The position numbers and the translations under genes were made by a program. A stretch of 38,693 bases of DNA from contig DCFZ01000032.1 of NCBI GenBank assembly GCA_002314455.1, forward strand, positions 1 to 38,693, in the 5' to 3' direction. Within the stretch, counting starts at the first letter, position 1, and the number at the start of each line of letters is the position of its first letter. Of the stretch, positions 6,415-15,400 are shown one piece after another. The stretch is from Lentisphaeria bacterium UBA1791 (GTDB taxonomy: Bacteria; Verrucomicrobiota; Lentisphaeria; Victivallales; Victivallaceae). The notes below the pieces were generated by a model. It was not told the origin of the DNA. It did no database searches and was given only the letters and a program-made list of their open reading frames with translations.

Positions 6415-8562
6415 TTATTTCTCCAATCCTGCGTGATCCAGCGTTTCCGCCGGGTCGAAGAAGCCCTGCTTTTTGGCGTAGCTTCCTTTTTTATAGTGGA
6501 AATCGCGCTTGGCGATGTCGACGAAACCGGGGTCGGCAAATTCCGAATGCGTATCGCGCCCCATCTTGCGCCACTTGACGAAATCGCACGTCCAGTCGAA
6601 CTTCGTCGCGAGCAATTCGCAGATCGTCGCAAAGAGTTTGGACCTTTTCTTTGCCGGCGCCGCGTCCCAGAAAAGGTTGCAGTCGGTGAAAAATTGATCT
6701 TTTTCGGTCATATCCATAAACATCGAGTGGAAAAAGGGCTTCCCCTCGGAAACGAGCATATTGCGGTAGATGTTGGCGACTTGCGAGGTGCATTGCCCCG
6801 GATTCATATATTCGAGGATCTGCGTCTTGCCGCGCGTGAGCGTCAACTGATGCTCGCCGTTGCAGGCAAACAAATTGTCGCGGACGATCGTCTCGCGTCC
6901 GAAGTGCTGGTGGAAGCCCTCTTTGGCGCAGTCGTGGCAGATGTTTTTTTCGATCACTTCGTGCGAGGACCCCTCGTCGCAGTAGATGCCCCAGCCGCCG
7001 TAGATGCGGCAACGGACGTTGTAGATGTGATTATTGTAGACGCGCGTCCCCGGCTGAACGCCGAGCAGATAGACGCCGCCCATGTCGCAGAGAATGCCTT
7101 TGCCGAGATCGTGGATCAGATTGAAACCGATGCGGTTTTCGCGGCAGCTCGACTCGCCGAAGCCCCAGCTCCAGCCGACCGAGAATCCGCTGTAAAAGAG
7201 GTCGTGGATGTGGTTGTGTTCAAATAAATTCGCCCACGCGTGACCGACCAGAAACGCGCTCGCCGCGGGGTAGGTATTGCCGCAGTCGTGGACGTGGTTG
7301 TTGCACGCCATGATGTGGTGCGTCGCCAACGGATAAAGTTCCATCTGGCGCGCGACGTTGGCGCCGTTGACGATGACGCCGCCCGCCCCGAGGTCGTGCA
7401 GGTGATTGCCGTTGAGTTCAATGTCGCTGCAGCCGCCGACGAGCCCGACGGCGTAGAAATTGGTGTTGCAGACTTCGCAGTTGGTAAAACGGATGTGGCG
7501 CGCGCCGAACATCGTAATGCTGCCCGGCAGTTGCGCCGCCGCCTGGGGACTGCCCGCGGTCGGCACGTTGCCCTCGGGTTGCGTATTCCAGAAATACTTG
7601 GCAAACGAGTTGGGGATCGCGCGCGGCAACTGGTGCGACATCGGGAAGGTGTAATCGGGGTTGACCGCCGGGCGGCCCGCGCCGCCGTGGCGGAACGTAA
7701 GCCCGTCAAAGGTGAGGTTTTCGACGTAGCGGTTCTTTTCCGGCTCGCCGGCGAGGAGCATCAGCAAGGGCAAGCGCGCGACGTAGGCGTCGAGCGTTTC
7801 AGGCTTTTCGCCGCGGCGGGGCAGATAGTAGACGCGGTTGTCGGTGTTGTCAAAATAAAATTCGCCGGGACTGGTCAACGCTTCGCGCACGTTTTGCCAG
7901 TAGTAGCGGATCGCCTGGGCGTTGAAACGCCACGCGCTGTATTTGGCAAAGCGGACGCAGCGCGTTTTTTTGTCGATGCTCCTGATCGGCAAATGACTGT
8001 CGGTCCACAGTTGCAGAATGAGCGCCTCGATGCCGTTTCGGTTGTACCAGTTGAAGTCGAAGTCGCCCTTTTTGAAGTAAAATGCCTCGCTGCCGTTGTG
8101 AAAGCTGTCGGCGTCGACGACGCACTCTTTTTCGATCTCAAGCGGCTTGCCGAAAGGGAATTTCGGGTACGACGCGATCACCGCGGGTTTGCCGTTGACG
8201 TAGAGATTTTCGATGCGTCCCTCAAAGACGGCGTAGTCGGGGACTTCGGCGCAAAAAACGGTTTTGCCGTTGAGCTGGCACTTCGACCAGTTTGTCAACT
8301 TGACGCCGCCGTCGAAGATCGGCTTTTCGCCGGGGCAGGCGGCAAAGGTGACGCCGAGCGAATCTTCCGGAGAAAAGATCATCGTGCGAATAAGGGGGTA
8401 AACGCCCCCTTTGCAGAAAACGGTGATATGCTCCGCCGCCTGATGGGTGGCGCGCAAACGGGCGACTTCCTTCATCGCATCGGGGATCGAGTGAAGCGTG
8501 ATGGGATTTTCGCCTTTTTTCGTCTGATAATCCGGCGGTGCAATCAAAAGTTGTGAAATCAT
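6415..8562 (-). CDS. GH141-like right-handed beta-helix glycosidase candidate, no signal peptide
   Basis: A 715-residue paralogue of the beta-helix part of the next gene. Shared blocks include F-D-G-G, N-L-Y-V-N-G-K-P-A, N-V-R-E-A-L-T, L-T-F-R-H-G-G, C-D-M-G-G-V-Y-L-L-G-V-Q-P-G and Y-C-D-E-G-S-S-H-E-V, so the presumed acidic active-site residues are kept. It lacks the C-terminal SGNH domain. The start at 8562 (M-I-S-Q-L-L) has AAGGGA upstream and a good promoter at the right distance. It yields no signal peptide, unlike its exported partner. The enzyme is therefore predicted to be cytoplasmic, which would make sense if partly degraded, deacetylated fragments are imported. The next gene starts two bases past its stop, with that gene's Shine-Dalgarno inside this coding end. 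Confidence 0.87.
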   Translation of the reverse strand: MISQLLIAPPDYQTKKGENPITLHSIPDAMKEVARLRATHQAAEHITVFCKGGVYPLIRTMIFSPEDSLGVTFAACPGEKPIFDGGVKLTNWSKCQLNGKTVFCAEVPDYAVFEGRIENLYVNGKPAVIASYPKFPFGKPLEIEKECVVDADSFHNGSEAFYFKKGDFDFNWYNRNGIEALILQLWTDSHLPIRSIDKKTRCVRFAKYSAWRFNAQAIRYYWQNVREALTSPGEFYFDNTDNRVYYLPRRGEKPETLDAYVARLPLLMLLAGEPEKNRYVENLTFDGLTFRHGGAGRPAVNPDYTFPMSHQLPRAIPNSFAKYFWNTQPEGNVPTAGSPQAAAQLPGSITMFGARHIRFTNCEVCNTNFYAVGLVGGCSDIELNGNHLHDLGAGGVIVNGANVARQMELYPLATHHIMACNNHVHDCGNTYPAASAFLVGHAWANLFEHNHIHDLFYSGFSVGWSWGFGESSCRENRIGFNLIHDLGKGILCDMGGVYLLGVQPGTRVYNNHIYNVRCRIYGGWGIYCDEGSSHEVIEKNICHDCAKEGFHQHFGRETIVRDNLFACNGEHQLTLTRGKTQILEYMNPGQCTSQVANIYRNMLVSEGKPFFHSMFMDMTEKDQFFTDCNLFWDAAPAKKRSKLFATICELLATKFDWTCDFVKWRKMGRDTHSEFADPGFVDIAKRDFHYKKGSYAKKQGFFDPAETLDHAGLEK

Positions 8563-8593
8563 CGTAGTATCCCTTAAAAAAGTGTAGTCTTTT

Positions 8594-8622
8594 AACATAC
8601 TTTGCCGCGCGCGAAATTGCAA
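8594..8622 (-). promoter_or_regulatory. Promoter of the beta-helix/symporter operon
   Basis: Read on the minus strand: TTGCAA (8622-8617), a 17-base spacer and TATGTT (8599-8594). Transcription would begin near 8587, 25 bases before ATG 8562. Confidence 0.6.
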
Positions 8623-8638
8623 GAAGGAAATCTGGAAA

Positions 8639-8686
8639 GATCCTTCCCCGTCAAGTTTCGGGGAGGATCCGGCTTTTATGCCGGAT
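8639..8686. other. Two overlapping hairpins between divergent promoters
   Basis: GATCCTTCCCCG (8639-8650) pairs with CGGGGAGGATC (8659-8669) with one bulge. ATCCGGC (8667-8673) pairs perfectly with GCCGGAT (8680-8686). The two stems share three bases, so they compete at the junction. No T-run follows on either strand. The element lies between the divergent promoters at 8594-8622 (minus) and 8773-8801 (plus). Its role is unknown. Confidence 0.5.
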
Positions 8687-8772
8687 GATGGACGAAATGG
8701 ACTTTTCAACCGGCGATCGGTGCAAATCGTTGAAAACGATTGCGTGAAGCGTTGAAAAAATCAAAAAAACGG

Positions 8773-8801
8773 TTGAAAAAAAGCGATCGGCGCTGTATAG
8801 T
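8773..8801 (+). promoter_or_regulatory. Promoter of the LolA-like protein gene
   Basis: TTGAAA (8773-8778), a 17-base spacer and TATAGT (8796-8801), ending about 35 bases before ATG 8836. Confidence 0.65.
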
Positions 8802-8835
8802 TTCTCTTGTACCACTTAAATGTGAGGATATTGCG

Positions 8836-9954
8836 ATGAAAAAAATATTTGCCGCCTTGGTGACGGGCATCGTCGGGATCGCGCTTTTTGCCGCCGACGA
8901 GGCGACGTCGTTTATTTCCATCCGCCGTATGGAGTTTTATCCGCGCACGGTCGACAAGTGCCAGTCGGGCGAGATCGCCTACAATTTCGACGACGGCGAA
9001 GGGCATCAGGGCACGCTCGTTTTCCGCCAACTGGGGGTGAATGCCGCGCGGATCGATCTCATTATGGGCGACCAGATCGACACGACCGGCTTCGACGGAA
9101 AAGTCTTTTGGAACTGCAACGAGGCCGGTTGCAACGTGTTGACGGCAGAGGAAGCCGCCGAATTCTGTTACGACTTCCGCTTCGTGGCGATCCCGCTGCG
9201 CGAAGACCGGATGTTCCGGGAGCTGAAAAACGTCGGCAGCGAGCCGGTCGACGGCGATCTTTGCTACGTTTACGAGACCGCGCCGGTCGACAGTCCCTCG
9301 ATTTTGACGAAACTTTACGTTTCCAAGATGTCGGGATTGCTCCGCAAGGTCGTGACGGTCGAAGACGGCGTCGAGGAGATCATCATTTTTGACGACTACC
9401 GCTCGATCGACGGCGTCCGCGTCGCGGAAACGATCCTCAAAAGCAACGATGTCGGCACTTTCAAATTGCGTCTGCGCAATGCCAAGTGGAACGTCCGGTT
9501 CCCCGCCGACACGTTCACGATGCCGAAACAAACGACGAAAGTTGTTCTGGGTGACGCCAACGTTGCGCGTCCGCGCGTTTCTCCGGACTCCGCCAAGGCG
9601 CAGCAACTTCGCGCCAGAATCACCGATCTCGAAGCGAAAGTTCAGATCGCCGAGGCAAAAATCGCCAAGATGGAGGAAATGCACAGTTCCAACCGCGTTG
9701 CGGAAGTTCAGCTTTCCACCGCGCCGGTGACGGCGAATTATTACGGTTACTGGCGTCGTCACGGTCTGCGTCGGGTCGTCCGCCGCAATGCGCGCCGGGC
9801 GATGCGCGACCGCCGCCGCATTGTGAAAGATCTGATCCGTGAAGACAACAAAATCGCTGCCGAGTATGAAAAGACCCTTAAGGAACTCGCCAAGTTGCGC
9901 AGTGACTTGAGTATGGCGCAGGAAGATCTGAAACTGCTTGAAAACGCGAAATAA
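8836..9954 (+). CDS. Secreted LolA-like outer-membrane-sorting-type protein with C-terminal coiled coils
   Basis: A 372-residue protein with a signal peptide (M-K-K-I-F-A-A-L-V-T ... L-F-A-A-D, cut near residue 20). Residues about 25-230 look like the half-open beta-barrel of the LolA/LolB/DUF4292-type proteins that handle lipoproteins in the periplasm. The pattern includes strands such as L-T-K-L-Y-V-S-K-M-S-G-L-L-R-K, I-I-I-F-D-D-Y-R and V-R-F-P-A-D-T-F. Two heptad-rich stretches follow: one around A-R-I-T-D-L-E-A-K-V-Q-I-A-E and another at the C-terminus (L-R-S-D-L-S-M-A-Q-E-D). They flank a very Arg-rich linker. The LolA relation is by pattern only. ATG 8836 is supported by the promoter and a TGAGGAT site. 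It precedes the Sel1 gene by 43 bases. Confidence 0.7.
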   Translation: MKKIFAALVTGIVGIALFAADEATSFISIRRMEFYPRTVDKCQSGEIAYNFDDGEGHQGTLVFRQLGVNAARIDLIMGDQIDTTGFDGKVFWNCNEAGCNVLTAEEAAEFCYDFRFVAIPLREDRMFRELKNVGSEPVDGDLCYVYETAPVDSPSILTKLYVSKMSGLLRKVVTVEDGVEEIIIFDDYRSIDGVRVAETILKSNDVGTFKLRLRNAKWNVRFPADTFTMPKQTTKVVLGDANVARPRVSPDSAKAQQLRARITDLEAKVQIAEAKIAKMEEMHSSNRVAEVQLSTAPVTANYYGYWRRHGLRRVVRRNARRAMRDRRRIVKDLIREDNKIAAEYEKTLKELAKLRSDLSMAQEDLKLLENAK

Positions 9955-9963
9955 GTTCCCCCC

Positions 9964-9984
9964 CGATCCGGAAAAACGGGATCG
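9964..9984 (+). other. Intergenic hairpin before the Sel1 gene
   Basis: CGATCCG (9964-9970) pairs with CGGGATCG (9977-9984) with one bulged G around a GAAAAA loop. There is no T-run. It overlaps the region where a Shine-Dalgarno for ATG 9998 would be expected and may lower translation or separate the two transcripts. Confidence 0.4.
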
Positions 9985-9997
9985 CGAATTACTGATT

Positions 9998-11149
9998 ATG
10001 GATAAAAAATTGCGGATGATTGAAGTCGTTTGTCCTGCTTGCCAGGTATCGAAACTGGTGGCGGAAGATCAAAATGGTTGCACCACGCGATGCGCGACGT
10101 GCGGCAAAACGTTTGTAGTGCGCATGGCGGATCAGCAACTGGCAACGGAGGAACTTCCTGACGTTCCCGACACGATGTCGCCGGAAAATCATCACGGAAA
10201 ACACCATTCCCGCAAAGGGAAAAACTGGAAAATTTGGGGTATTGCGGCGGTTTTTGCCGTCATCGCGCTGTTGCTGTTTCTGGTCGCCATCCGGGAAAAG
10301 AAAACCCGGATCCGCACCAAGCGGCCGGTTCCTGTCGCCAAGACGAATGATGTGACGGCGGAGTGGAACAGCCGCGGGGAAAAATTGCTTGCCGGCGATG
10401 GCACCTCCGTCGATCTCGCCGGTGCGATCAAGTTGTTCCGGCAGGCGGCGGATGCGGGCAATTTGGACGCGATGTGCAATCTTGCGCACTGTTACCTCGT
10501 CGGGGACGGCGTGGAGGAATCTCCGGAAACGGCGTTTGACTTGTATCAGCATGCGGCGGAATCAGGCAACGCCGTCGCGCAAAATGCGTTGGGCTCGATG
10601 CTGGAAATCGGCATCGGCTGTGACCGCAGTCCGGAAGAGGCGGCGCATTGGTATATGAAGTCCGCCGAGCAGAACTACGCCGACGGGCAATTCAACCTCG
10701 GCGTCTGCTATGCCGATGGTTTCGGCGTGGAAAAGGATTGGCAAAAAGCGGTGAAGTACTACCGCCTCGCCGCCCAGCAGGAGCACCCCGGCGCCTTGAA
10801 TAATCTCGGCATCTGCTACGCCGAGGGGCACGGCGTCGCGCGCGACGATGTGGAAGCGGCGAATTTATTTTACCGGGCGGCGTCGAACAAAAGCATCGAG
10901 GGCAAATTCAATTGCGGCGTCGTTTATTTCACGGGGCGCGGCGTCACGCAAAACCGTTCGCAGGCATTCCGCTTTTTCCGCGAGATCGCGGAAAAAGGAC
11001 ACGCCACGGCGCAGTACAATCTCGGCGTTTGCTTTGAAAACGCCATTGCCGTCCGCAAAAATCTGCGCCGGGCGCGCTTCTGGTACCGTCAGGCGCTCGG
11101 CAACGGCGAAACGCGCGCCGGCAAGGCGTTGCTCGAGATCGCGGAATAG
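9998..11149 (+). CDS. Zinc-ribbon, single-pass membrane protein with Sel1 repeats
   Basis: A 383-residue protein. An N-terminal zinc ribbon (C12-P-A-C15 and C32-A-T-C35) is followed by a His/Lys-rich linker and one membrane helix (about residues 78-98). A C-terminal solenoid of about six Sel1-like repeats follows, each with the A-x-x-x-L-G-x-x-Y/C-x-x-G-x-G-V pattern (for example N-L-G-V-C-Y-A-D-G-F-G-V). Sel1 repeats bind other proteins; here they would lie outside the cytoplasm with the zinc ribbon inside. No enzymatic residues are seen. ATG 9998 is preferred over an in-frame TTG at 9938 inside the previous gene; its Shine-Dalgarno is weak and ATG 10016 is possible. It is convergent with the RND pump gene, with a 5-base gap. 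Confidence 0.82.
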   Translation: MDKKLRMIEVVCPACQVSKLVAEDQNGCTTRCATCGKTFVVRMADQQLATEELPDVPDTMSPENHHGKHHSRKGKNWKIWGIAAVFAVIALLLFLVAIREKKTRIRTKRPVPVAKTNDVTAEWNSRGEKLLAGDGTSVDLAGAIKLFRQAADAGNLDAMCNLAHCYLVGDGVEESPETAFDLYQHAAESGNAVAQNALGSMLEIGIGCDRSPEEAAHWYMKSAEQNYADGQFNLGVCYADGFGVEKDWQKAVKYYRLAAQQEHPGALNNLGICYAEGHGVARDDVEAANLFYRAASNKSIEGKFNCGVVYFTGRGVTQNRSQAFRFFREIAEKGHATAQYNLGVCFENAIAVRKNLRRARFWYRQALGNGETRAGKALLEIAE

Positions 11150-11154
11150 CTTCG

Positions 11155-14100
11155 CTATTTTTTGCGCCGGACTTTTTCCTGCCACCAGAAAAAGATTGCC
11201 GGGATCAGATAGAGCGTCAAGCCGGTCGAAAAGAGCAACCCGCCGACGACGCCGATGCCGCAACTGGAGCGGATTTCCGAACCGAGTCCCGTGCCGAACG
11301 CCATCGGCAAAATGCCGATGATGCTCGTGAGCGACGTCATCAGGATCGCCCGGAATTTCCGGCGGCAGGCAAGCAACATCGCTTCGCCGGGGGAAATATT
11401 TCTTTTCATCTGCACGTTGGTTTCGTCCATCAGCAAGATCGCATTGTTGACGACGATGCCGATCATCATGATGGCGCCGAGCATGCCGACGATCGAAAAC
11501 GGCGTATGCGTTATGTCGAGGATCACAAAAAGTCCGACGAAACCGAGCGGGATCGTGAACAAGATAAGAAACGGTTTCGTCCACGATTCGAGGATCGCCG
11601 CGATCACGAGGTAGATCAGGATCGTCGCGATGAGAAATGCTTCCTTGAATTCGCGGACGCCGTCCGAAAGCAATTCCGCCTGACCGAAAAAGGCGAGTTT
11701 ATAGCCGGTCGGCAGTTGCGGTTCGAGTTTTTCCTTGAGCACGTTCATCAACGCGCCGAGCGACTCGCCCTTTGCCGGATTGGCGTAGATCCACGCACAC
11801 CGCTCCTTGTCCTGACGGCGGATCGAAAGCTGCACCGGGTCGGATTCCTGCGTCACGACGGTTTCCAGATTGAGCGGATGCCCATCTTTTTTGCCGACGA
11901 CCAAATTTTGCACGGACGCCATGCCCTCGGCTTCGCCGGTTTTGACGCGGATGTCGTAACTGCGGCTGCCGACTTTATAGGAGCCCGCCTCGATGCCGTC
12001 GAAAAAGCCGACCGCTTCATAGCCGACGGTCGCAGCGTCGAGTTGGAGATTCTGCAATACCGGCCGGTCGGGATGCAGAAAGATTCGCGGCTTCCCCGGG
12101 CGGACGGTCGTGTCGATGTCGGTCGCGATGCCGGACTCGCGCAGGATCTGCGCCCCCAGCTCGGCGAAGCGGTCAAGCTCTGCCGGATCCGGCCCCGTGA
12201 TGTAAGCGGTGAGGTCGGCGCCGGAACTGCCCGAAATGACGGGGATCGCGAGGTTGTATTTCAGGTCGTGGTATTGATCGAGATTTTTGCGGATATCGTT
12301 GCGCAGATCTTCGATCGGGGCGCGCTGATCGCGCGGCACAAGTTTGATGGTCACGCCGGCGAGGTAGACCCCTTCGGCAAGCTGTCCCGTCGTCGCCCGG
12401 CGGTAGCCGGTGGTCGCGCCGACAGATTGGACGTAGGGGAGCTTTTTCAATTCGGCGACGATTTCCTGCACGCGCTTTTCATTGGCTTGGAGCGAACTTG
12501 CCGCGGGAAATTCGAGCGTCAGCGTCAATTCGCCCTGATCGGTCGGCGGCAGAAAGCTGACGCTGATGCGCGGCAGACACCACGCGAGAAGTCCCGCGCA
12601 GAGTAAGATGATCGCCAGCGCTACGCTCCCCGGGTGGCGGCGCACTTTTTTGATCGACCAGATGAAGGCGGCGGCGACGCGGTTGTAGTATTTGTTCCAA
12701 ATGGCGGAAAAGCGGCTTTTCTTTTCCTTGCCGGGATCGCGCAGAAATCTCGCCCCGAGGATCGACGTCAGCGTGAACGTGATGAAAATCGAGATGAAGG
12801 TCACGATGACCATCACGCCGGCGAAAGGCCCGACGATCAGGCCGGCGACGCTCGTCATTGCCGCGATCGGCAGAAAGACGACGACGTTGGTAAGCGAGCT
12901 CGCCAGCAGGGCGTTGGCGACTTTGCTCGTGCCGTTGACGACCGCGTTTTCCTTGTTTTCGCCCCGGCTCAAATGGCTGAAAATGCTTTCGAGCACGACG
13001 ATCGAGTTGTCGACCAGTACGCCGCTGGCGCATCCGAGCGAAACGAGCGTCATCATGTCAAAGGTGTAGCCGCGCGCCTTTAAGACGAGAAAGCTGATGA
13101 TGAAAGAAACCGGCAAGGTGATGACGATGATGAGCGTCGGCCGTAATTTGTGCAAAAACGCAAAGAGCGTCGCCGCCGTCAGCAAAATGCCGATGACGAC
13201 GCTCATCCACGCGTCGTTGACCGAGGCGCGGATGAATTCGCCGGAATCCTTGAACCAGATGAGTTCCATCCCGCCGGGGAGCATACCCGGCGTGTTGCGC
13301 AACTGGTCGTAACGCTGGCGGATCTCGTCGATGACCTTGACCGTGTTGGCGTCCGCCTTTTTGACGATCTCAAGCTGAATGCCCGGTTTCCCGTCGATGG
13401 AAGCGAGTTGCCGCGTTTCCTTGGACATCAGTTTGATCTCGGCGATGTCGCGCAGATGAACCCGTTTGCCGTCGCGTCCGGTGATTTCCATTTCGCCGAG
13501 CGCGCCGGGCGTCTTGAATTCGGCGTCGTAGGTGAGGGTGATCTCGCTGTCGGCGCGCTTGATTTTGCCGACGGGCAGTTTCAGATGATTTTTCTTGATC
13601 TTTTCGACCAGTTCCGGCAAGGTGATGCCGCATTCGGCGAGGCGGTCGCGGCGGGGAATGACGTGCAACTGCATCTCGTTGCCGCCGTGGATGCGCACTT
13701 CGCCGACGCCGGGCAGAGTGGCGAAAGAGTCCGCAAGTTTGTCGTCGACAAAGTCGTAGAGGTCGTCGGTCGTGCGGTCGCCGCAGAGGTAGAGCGTCGC
13801 GACCGGTACCGAGTTGACGTCGAGTTTGCTCAAGCGCGGCGTTTCGACGCCCGCGGGAAATTCGTCGGCGATGCGGTTGAGTTTTTCGCGCACGTCGTGC
13901 AATTTGAGATCGACGTCGGTGCCGAGTTCAAATTCAAGGGTGATCGCGGCGGCGTTTTCCATGCAGATGGTGGTTGTGTGCTTCAAGCCGTCGAGAGAGC
14001 TGACGGCATCCTCGATGCGGCGGGCGACTTCCGTTTCGATTTCCTCCGGCGAAGCGCCGGGATAGACGGCGGTGATCTGAACGTAGGGCACGTCGAATTT

Positions 14101-14238
14101 CGGCAGAATGTCGATGCCGATCTTGCGGTAGGAGTTGAGTCCGAGCAGGACGAGCGCGATGATCAGACAGCTGACCGCAATCTTGCGGCGCACCGAGATC
14201 GCACTTAAATTCAGCGGGGAATATGATTGCTTCGCCAT
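11155..14238 (-). CDS. RND-family efflux pump inner-membrane subunit
   Basis: A 1027-residue protein of the AcrB/MexB/CzcA superfamily, which uses the proton gradient to export drugs or other compounds across both membranes. The layout is standard: one N-terminal helix (I-A-V-S-C-L-I-I-A-L-V-L-L-G), a large periplasmic loop with P-Y-V-Q-I-T-A-V-Y-P-G-A-S-P-E-E-I-E-T-E, and a membrane block with V-L-V-D-N-S-I-V-V-L-E-S (TM4 carboxylate). A second half repeats the plan and ends in a basic tail. The length is typical. The pattern is closer to multidrug (HAE) than to metal pumps, but the substrate is unknown. Its adaptor lies 13 bases upstream and a TetR regulator before that. No TolC-like outer-membrane gene is present in the window. 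Confidence 0.93.
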   Translation of the reverse strand: MAKQSYSPLNLSAISVRRKIAVSCLIIALVLLGLNSYRKIGIDILPKFDVPYVQITAVYPGASPEEIETEVARRIEDAVSSLDGLKHTTTICMENAAAITLEFELGTDVDLKLHDVREKLNRIADEFPAGVETPRLSKLDVNSVPVATLYLCGDRTTDDLYDFVDDKLADSFATLPGVGEVRIHGGNEMQLHVIPRRDRLAECGITLPELVEKIKKNHLKLPVGKIKRADSEITLTYDAEFKTPGALGEMEITGRDGKRVHLRDIAEIKLMSKETRQLASIDGKPGIQLEIVKKADANTVKVIDEIRQRYDQLRNTPGMLPGGMELIWFKDSGEFIRASVNDAWMSVVIGILLTAATLFAFLHKLRPTLIIVITLPVSFIISFLVLKARGYTFDMMTLVSLGCASGVLVDNSIVVLESIFSHLSRGENKENAVVNGTSKVANALLASSLTNVVVFLPIAAMTSVAGLIVGPFAGVMVIVTFISIFITFTLTSILGARFLRDPGKEKKSRFSAIWNKYYNRVAAAFIWSIKKVRRHPGSVALAIILLCAGLLAWCLPRISVSFLPPTDQGELTLTLEFPAASSLQANEKRVQEIVAELKKLPYVQSVGATTGYRRATTGQLAEGVYLAGVTIKLVPRDQRAPIEDLRNDIRKNLDQYHDLKYNLAIPVISGSSGADLTAYITGPDPAELDRFAELGAQILRESGIATDIDTTVRPGKPRIFLHPDRPVLQNLQLDAATVGYEAVGFFDGIEAGSYKVGSRSYDIRVKTGEAEGMASVQNLVVGKKDGHPLNLETVVTQESDPVQLSIRRQDKERCAWIYANPAKGESLGALMNVLKEKLEPQLPTGYKLAFFGQAELLSDGVREFKEAFLIATILIYLVIAAILESWTKPFLILFTIPLGFVGLFVILDITHTPFSIVGMLGAIMMIGIVVNNAILLMDETNVQMKRNISPGEAMLLACRRKFRAILMTSLTSIIGILPMAFGTGLGSEIRSSCGIGVVGGLLFSTGLTLYLIPAIFFWWQEKVRRKK

Positions 14239-14251
14239 CTCTTTGCGCCTT

Positions 14252-15400
14252 TTATTTGGTCAAAATTTTGACCGGGGTTTCCTCGTTGACGAAATATTGC
14301 CCCGAAACGATGACTTGCGCCGCCGGCAAATTGCCGAGTTCCGGCGTTTCGGTGAAACCTTGTGCCGTAACTCCGGGCGTGACGGCGAAGCCTTTTGCCT
14401 TGCCGTCGACGGCGAGAAAGACCTGAAATCCGTTTTTGGCGCGGAAAAGCACCGCATTTTCGGGCACGCAGAAACTTTCTCTCTCGTCAAAGATCACGGT
14501 GACGTCGCAGAGCAATCCCGACACCCAATTGCCGTCGGCGGGCAGATCTGCCTTGAGCACAAAAGTCCGGCTCGCCGCATCAATGGCGCCGTTGACCTGC
14601 GTGACGGGGATCTTGGCGAGCTCCTTGCCGCCAAAATTGATCGCAACGTGCGTCTTGCCGGGGGAAACCTGTTGAAAGTGGACGGCGCTCAAGACGACTT
14701 CGACGCGCATTGCGCGGGGATCTTCGATCTTGACGACGGGGGTACCGGCGTCACAGAATTCGTCGACGTTGCGCAGTTTCGCCGTGATGACACCGTCGTA
14801 GGGAGCCGTGACGATGGAGTCCGCCAGTTTCTTTTCGGCAATGGCGAGCGCGGCGCTGGTGAAGCCGACTTCCGCCAGCGCGGTCGCCTGCGCGGCGCGC
14901 GCCTGTTCGATTGCAAGTTTCGCCTGCTTATACTTCAATTCGGTCGCTTCTCGGGCAGTCGCCGAGACCGCTTGTGAGCGGAAAAGTTTTTCGCTGCGGT
15001 CGTAATCAAGTTTTGCCTTGTCGTAGGCGAGCTGGGCATTGGCAACGTCCGCCTCGCGGGTCTTGACGCGCTCCTGCGCGACTTTGACCGCTTCGGCGGC
15101 GAGGATGCGGGCGTTTTCCAGATTTTTGCGGTCCGAGCGGAAAAGGACGTCGCCCGCCTTGACCTGATCGCCCTCCTTGACGGAAAGCTCCTCGATTTTG
15201 CCCGGAATGTTGGCGGAAACCGTTGCACGGTGGATCGGTACGATCAGCCCCTGGGTGCGGATCCCGTCGCGAAATTTGTGTATTTCCGGCTGGGCGACGG
15301 CGACGGTGACCGCCTCGACGGCGGGACTTTTTTTCTTGCTGCAACCGCCGATCAGAAGGGCGGCCGCGAGCACGGACGAAAGCAAGGCGAGATGTTTCAT
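14252..15400 (-). CDS. RND periplasmic adaptor (membrane fusion lipoprotein)
   Basis: A 382-residue adaptor of the HlyD/AcrA family that links the inner-membrane pump to an outer-membrane channel. The lipoprotein signal ends in the lipobox L-I-G-G-C with Cys20 as the lipid anchor. It continues with a lipoyl/barrel-sandwich half (I-P-G-K-I-E-E-L-S-V-K-E-G-D-Q-V), a long Ala/Lys/Glu-rich coiled-coil hairpin (about residues 90-190), the second lipoyl half (T-A-P-Y-D-G-V-I) and a beta-barrel/membrane-proximal domain. The start ATG overlaps the TetR gene stop (ATGA, 15397-15400), so it is translated together with its regulator. Confidence 0.93.
   Translation of the reverse strand: MKHLALLSSVLAAALLIGGCSKKKSPAVEAVTVAVAQPEIHKFRDGIRTQGLIVPIHRATVSANIPGKIEELSVKEGDQVKAGDVLFRSDRKNLENARILAAEAVKVAQERVKTREADVANAQLAYDKAKLDYDRSEKLFRSQAVSATAREATELKYKQAKLAIEQARAAQATALAEVGFTSAALAIAEKKLADSIVTAPYDGVITAKLRNVDEFCDAGTPVVKIEDPRAMRVEVVLSAVHFQQVSPGKTHVAINFGGKELAKIPVTQVNGAIDAASRTFVLKADLPADGNWVSGLLCDVTVIFDERESFCVPENAVLFRAKNGFQVFLAVDGKAKGFAVTPGVTAQGFTETPELGNLPAAQVIVSGQYFVNEETPVKILTK

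Noticed and set aside
9938..9997. Longer N-terminus for the zinc-ribbon Sel1 protein from TTG 9938
   Set aside because: It would start inside the previous gene and read through a hairpin; the added residues show no domain feature.
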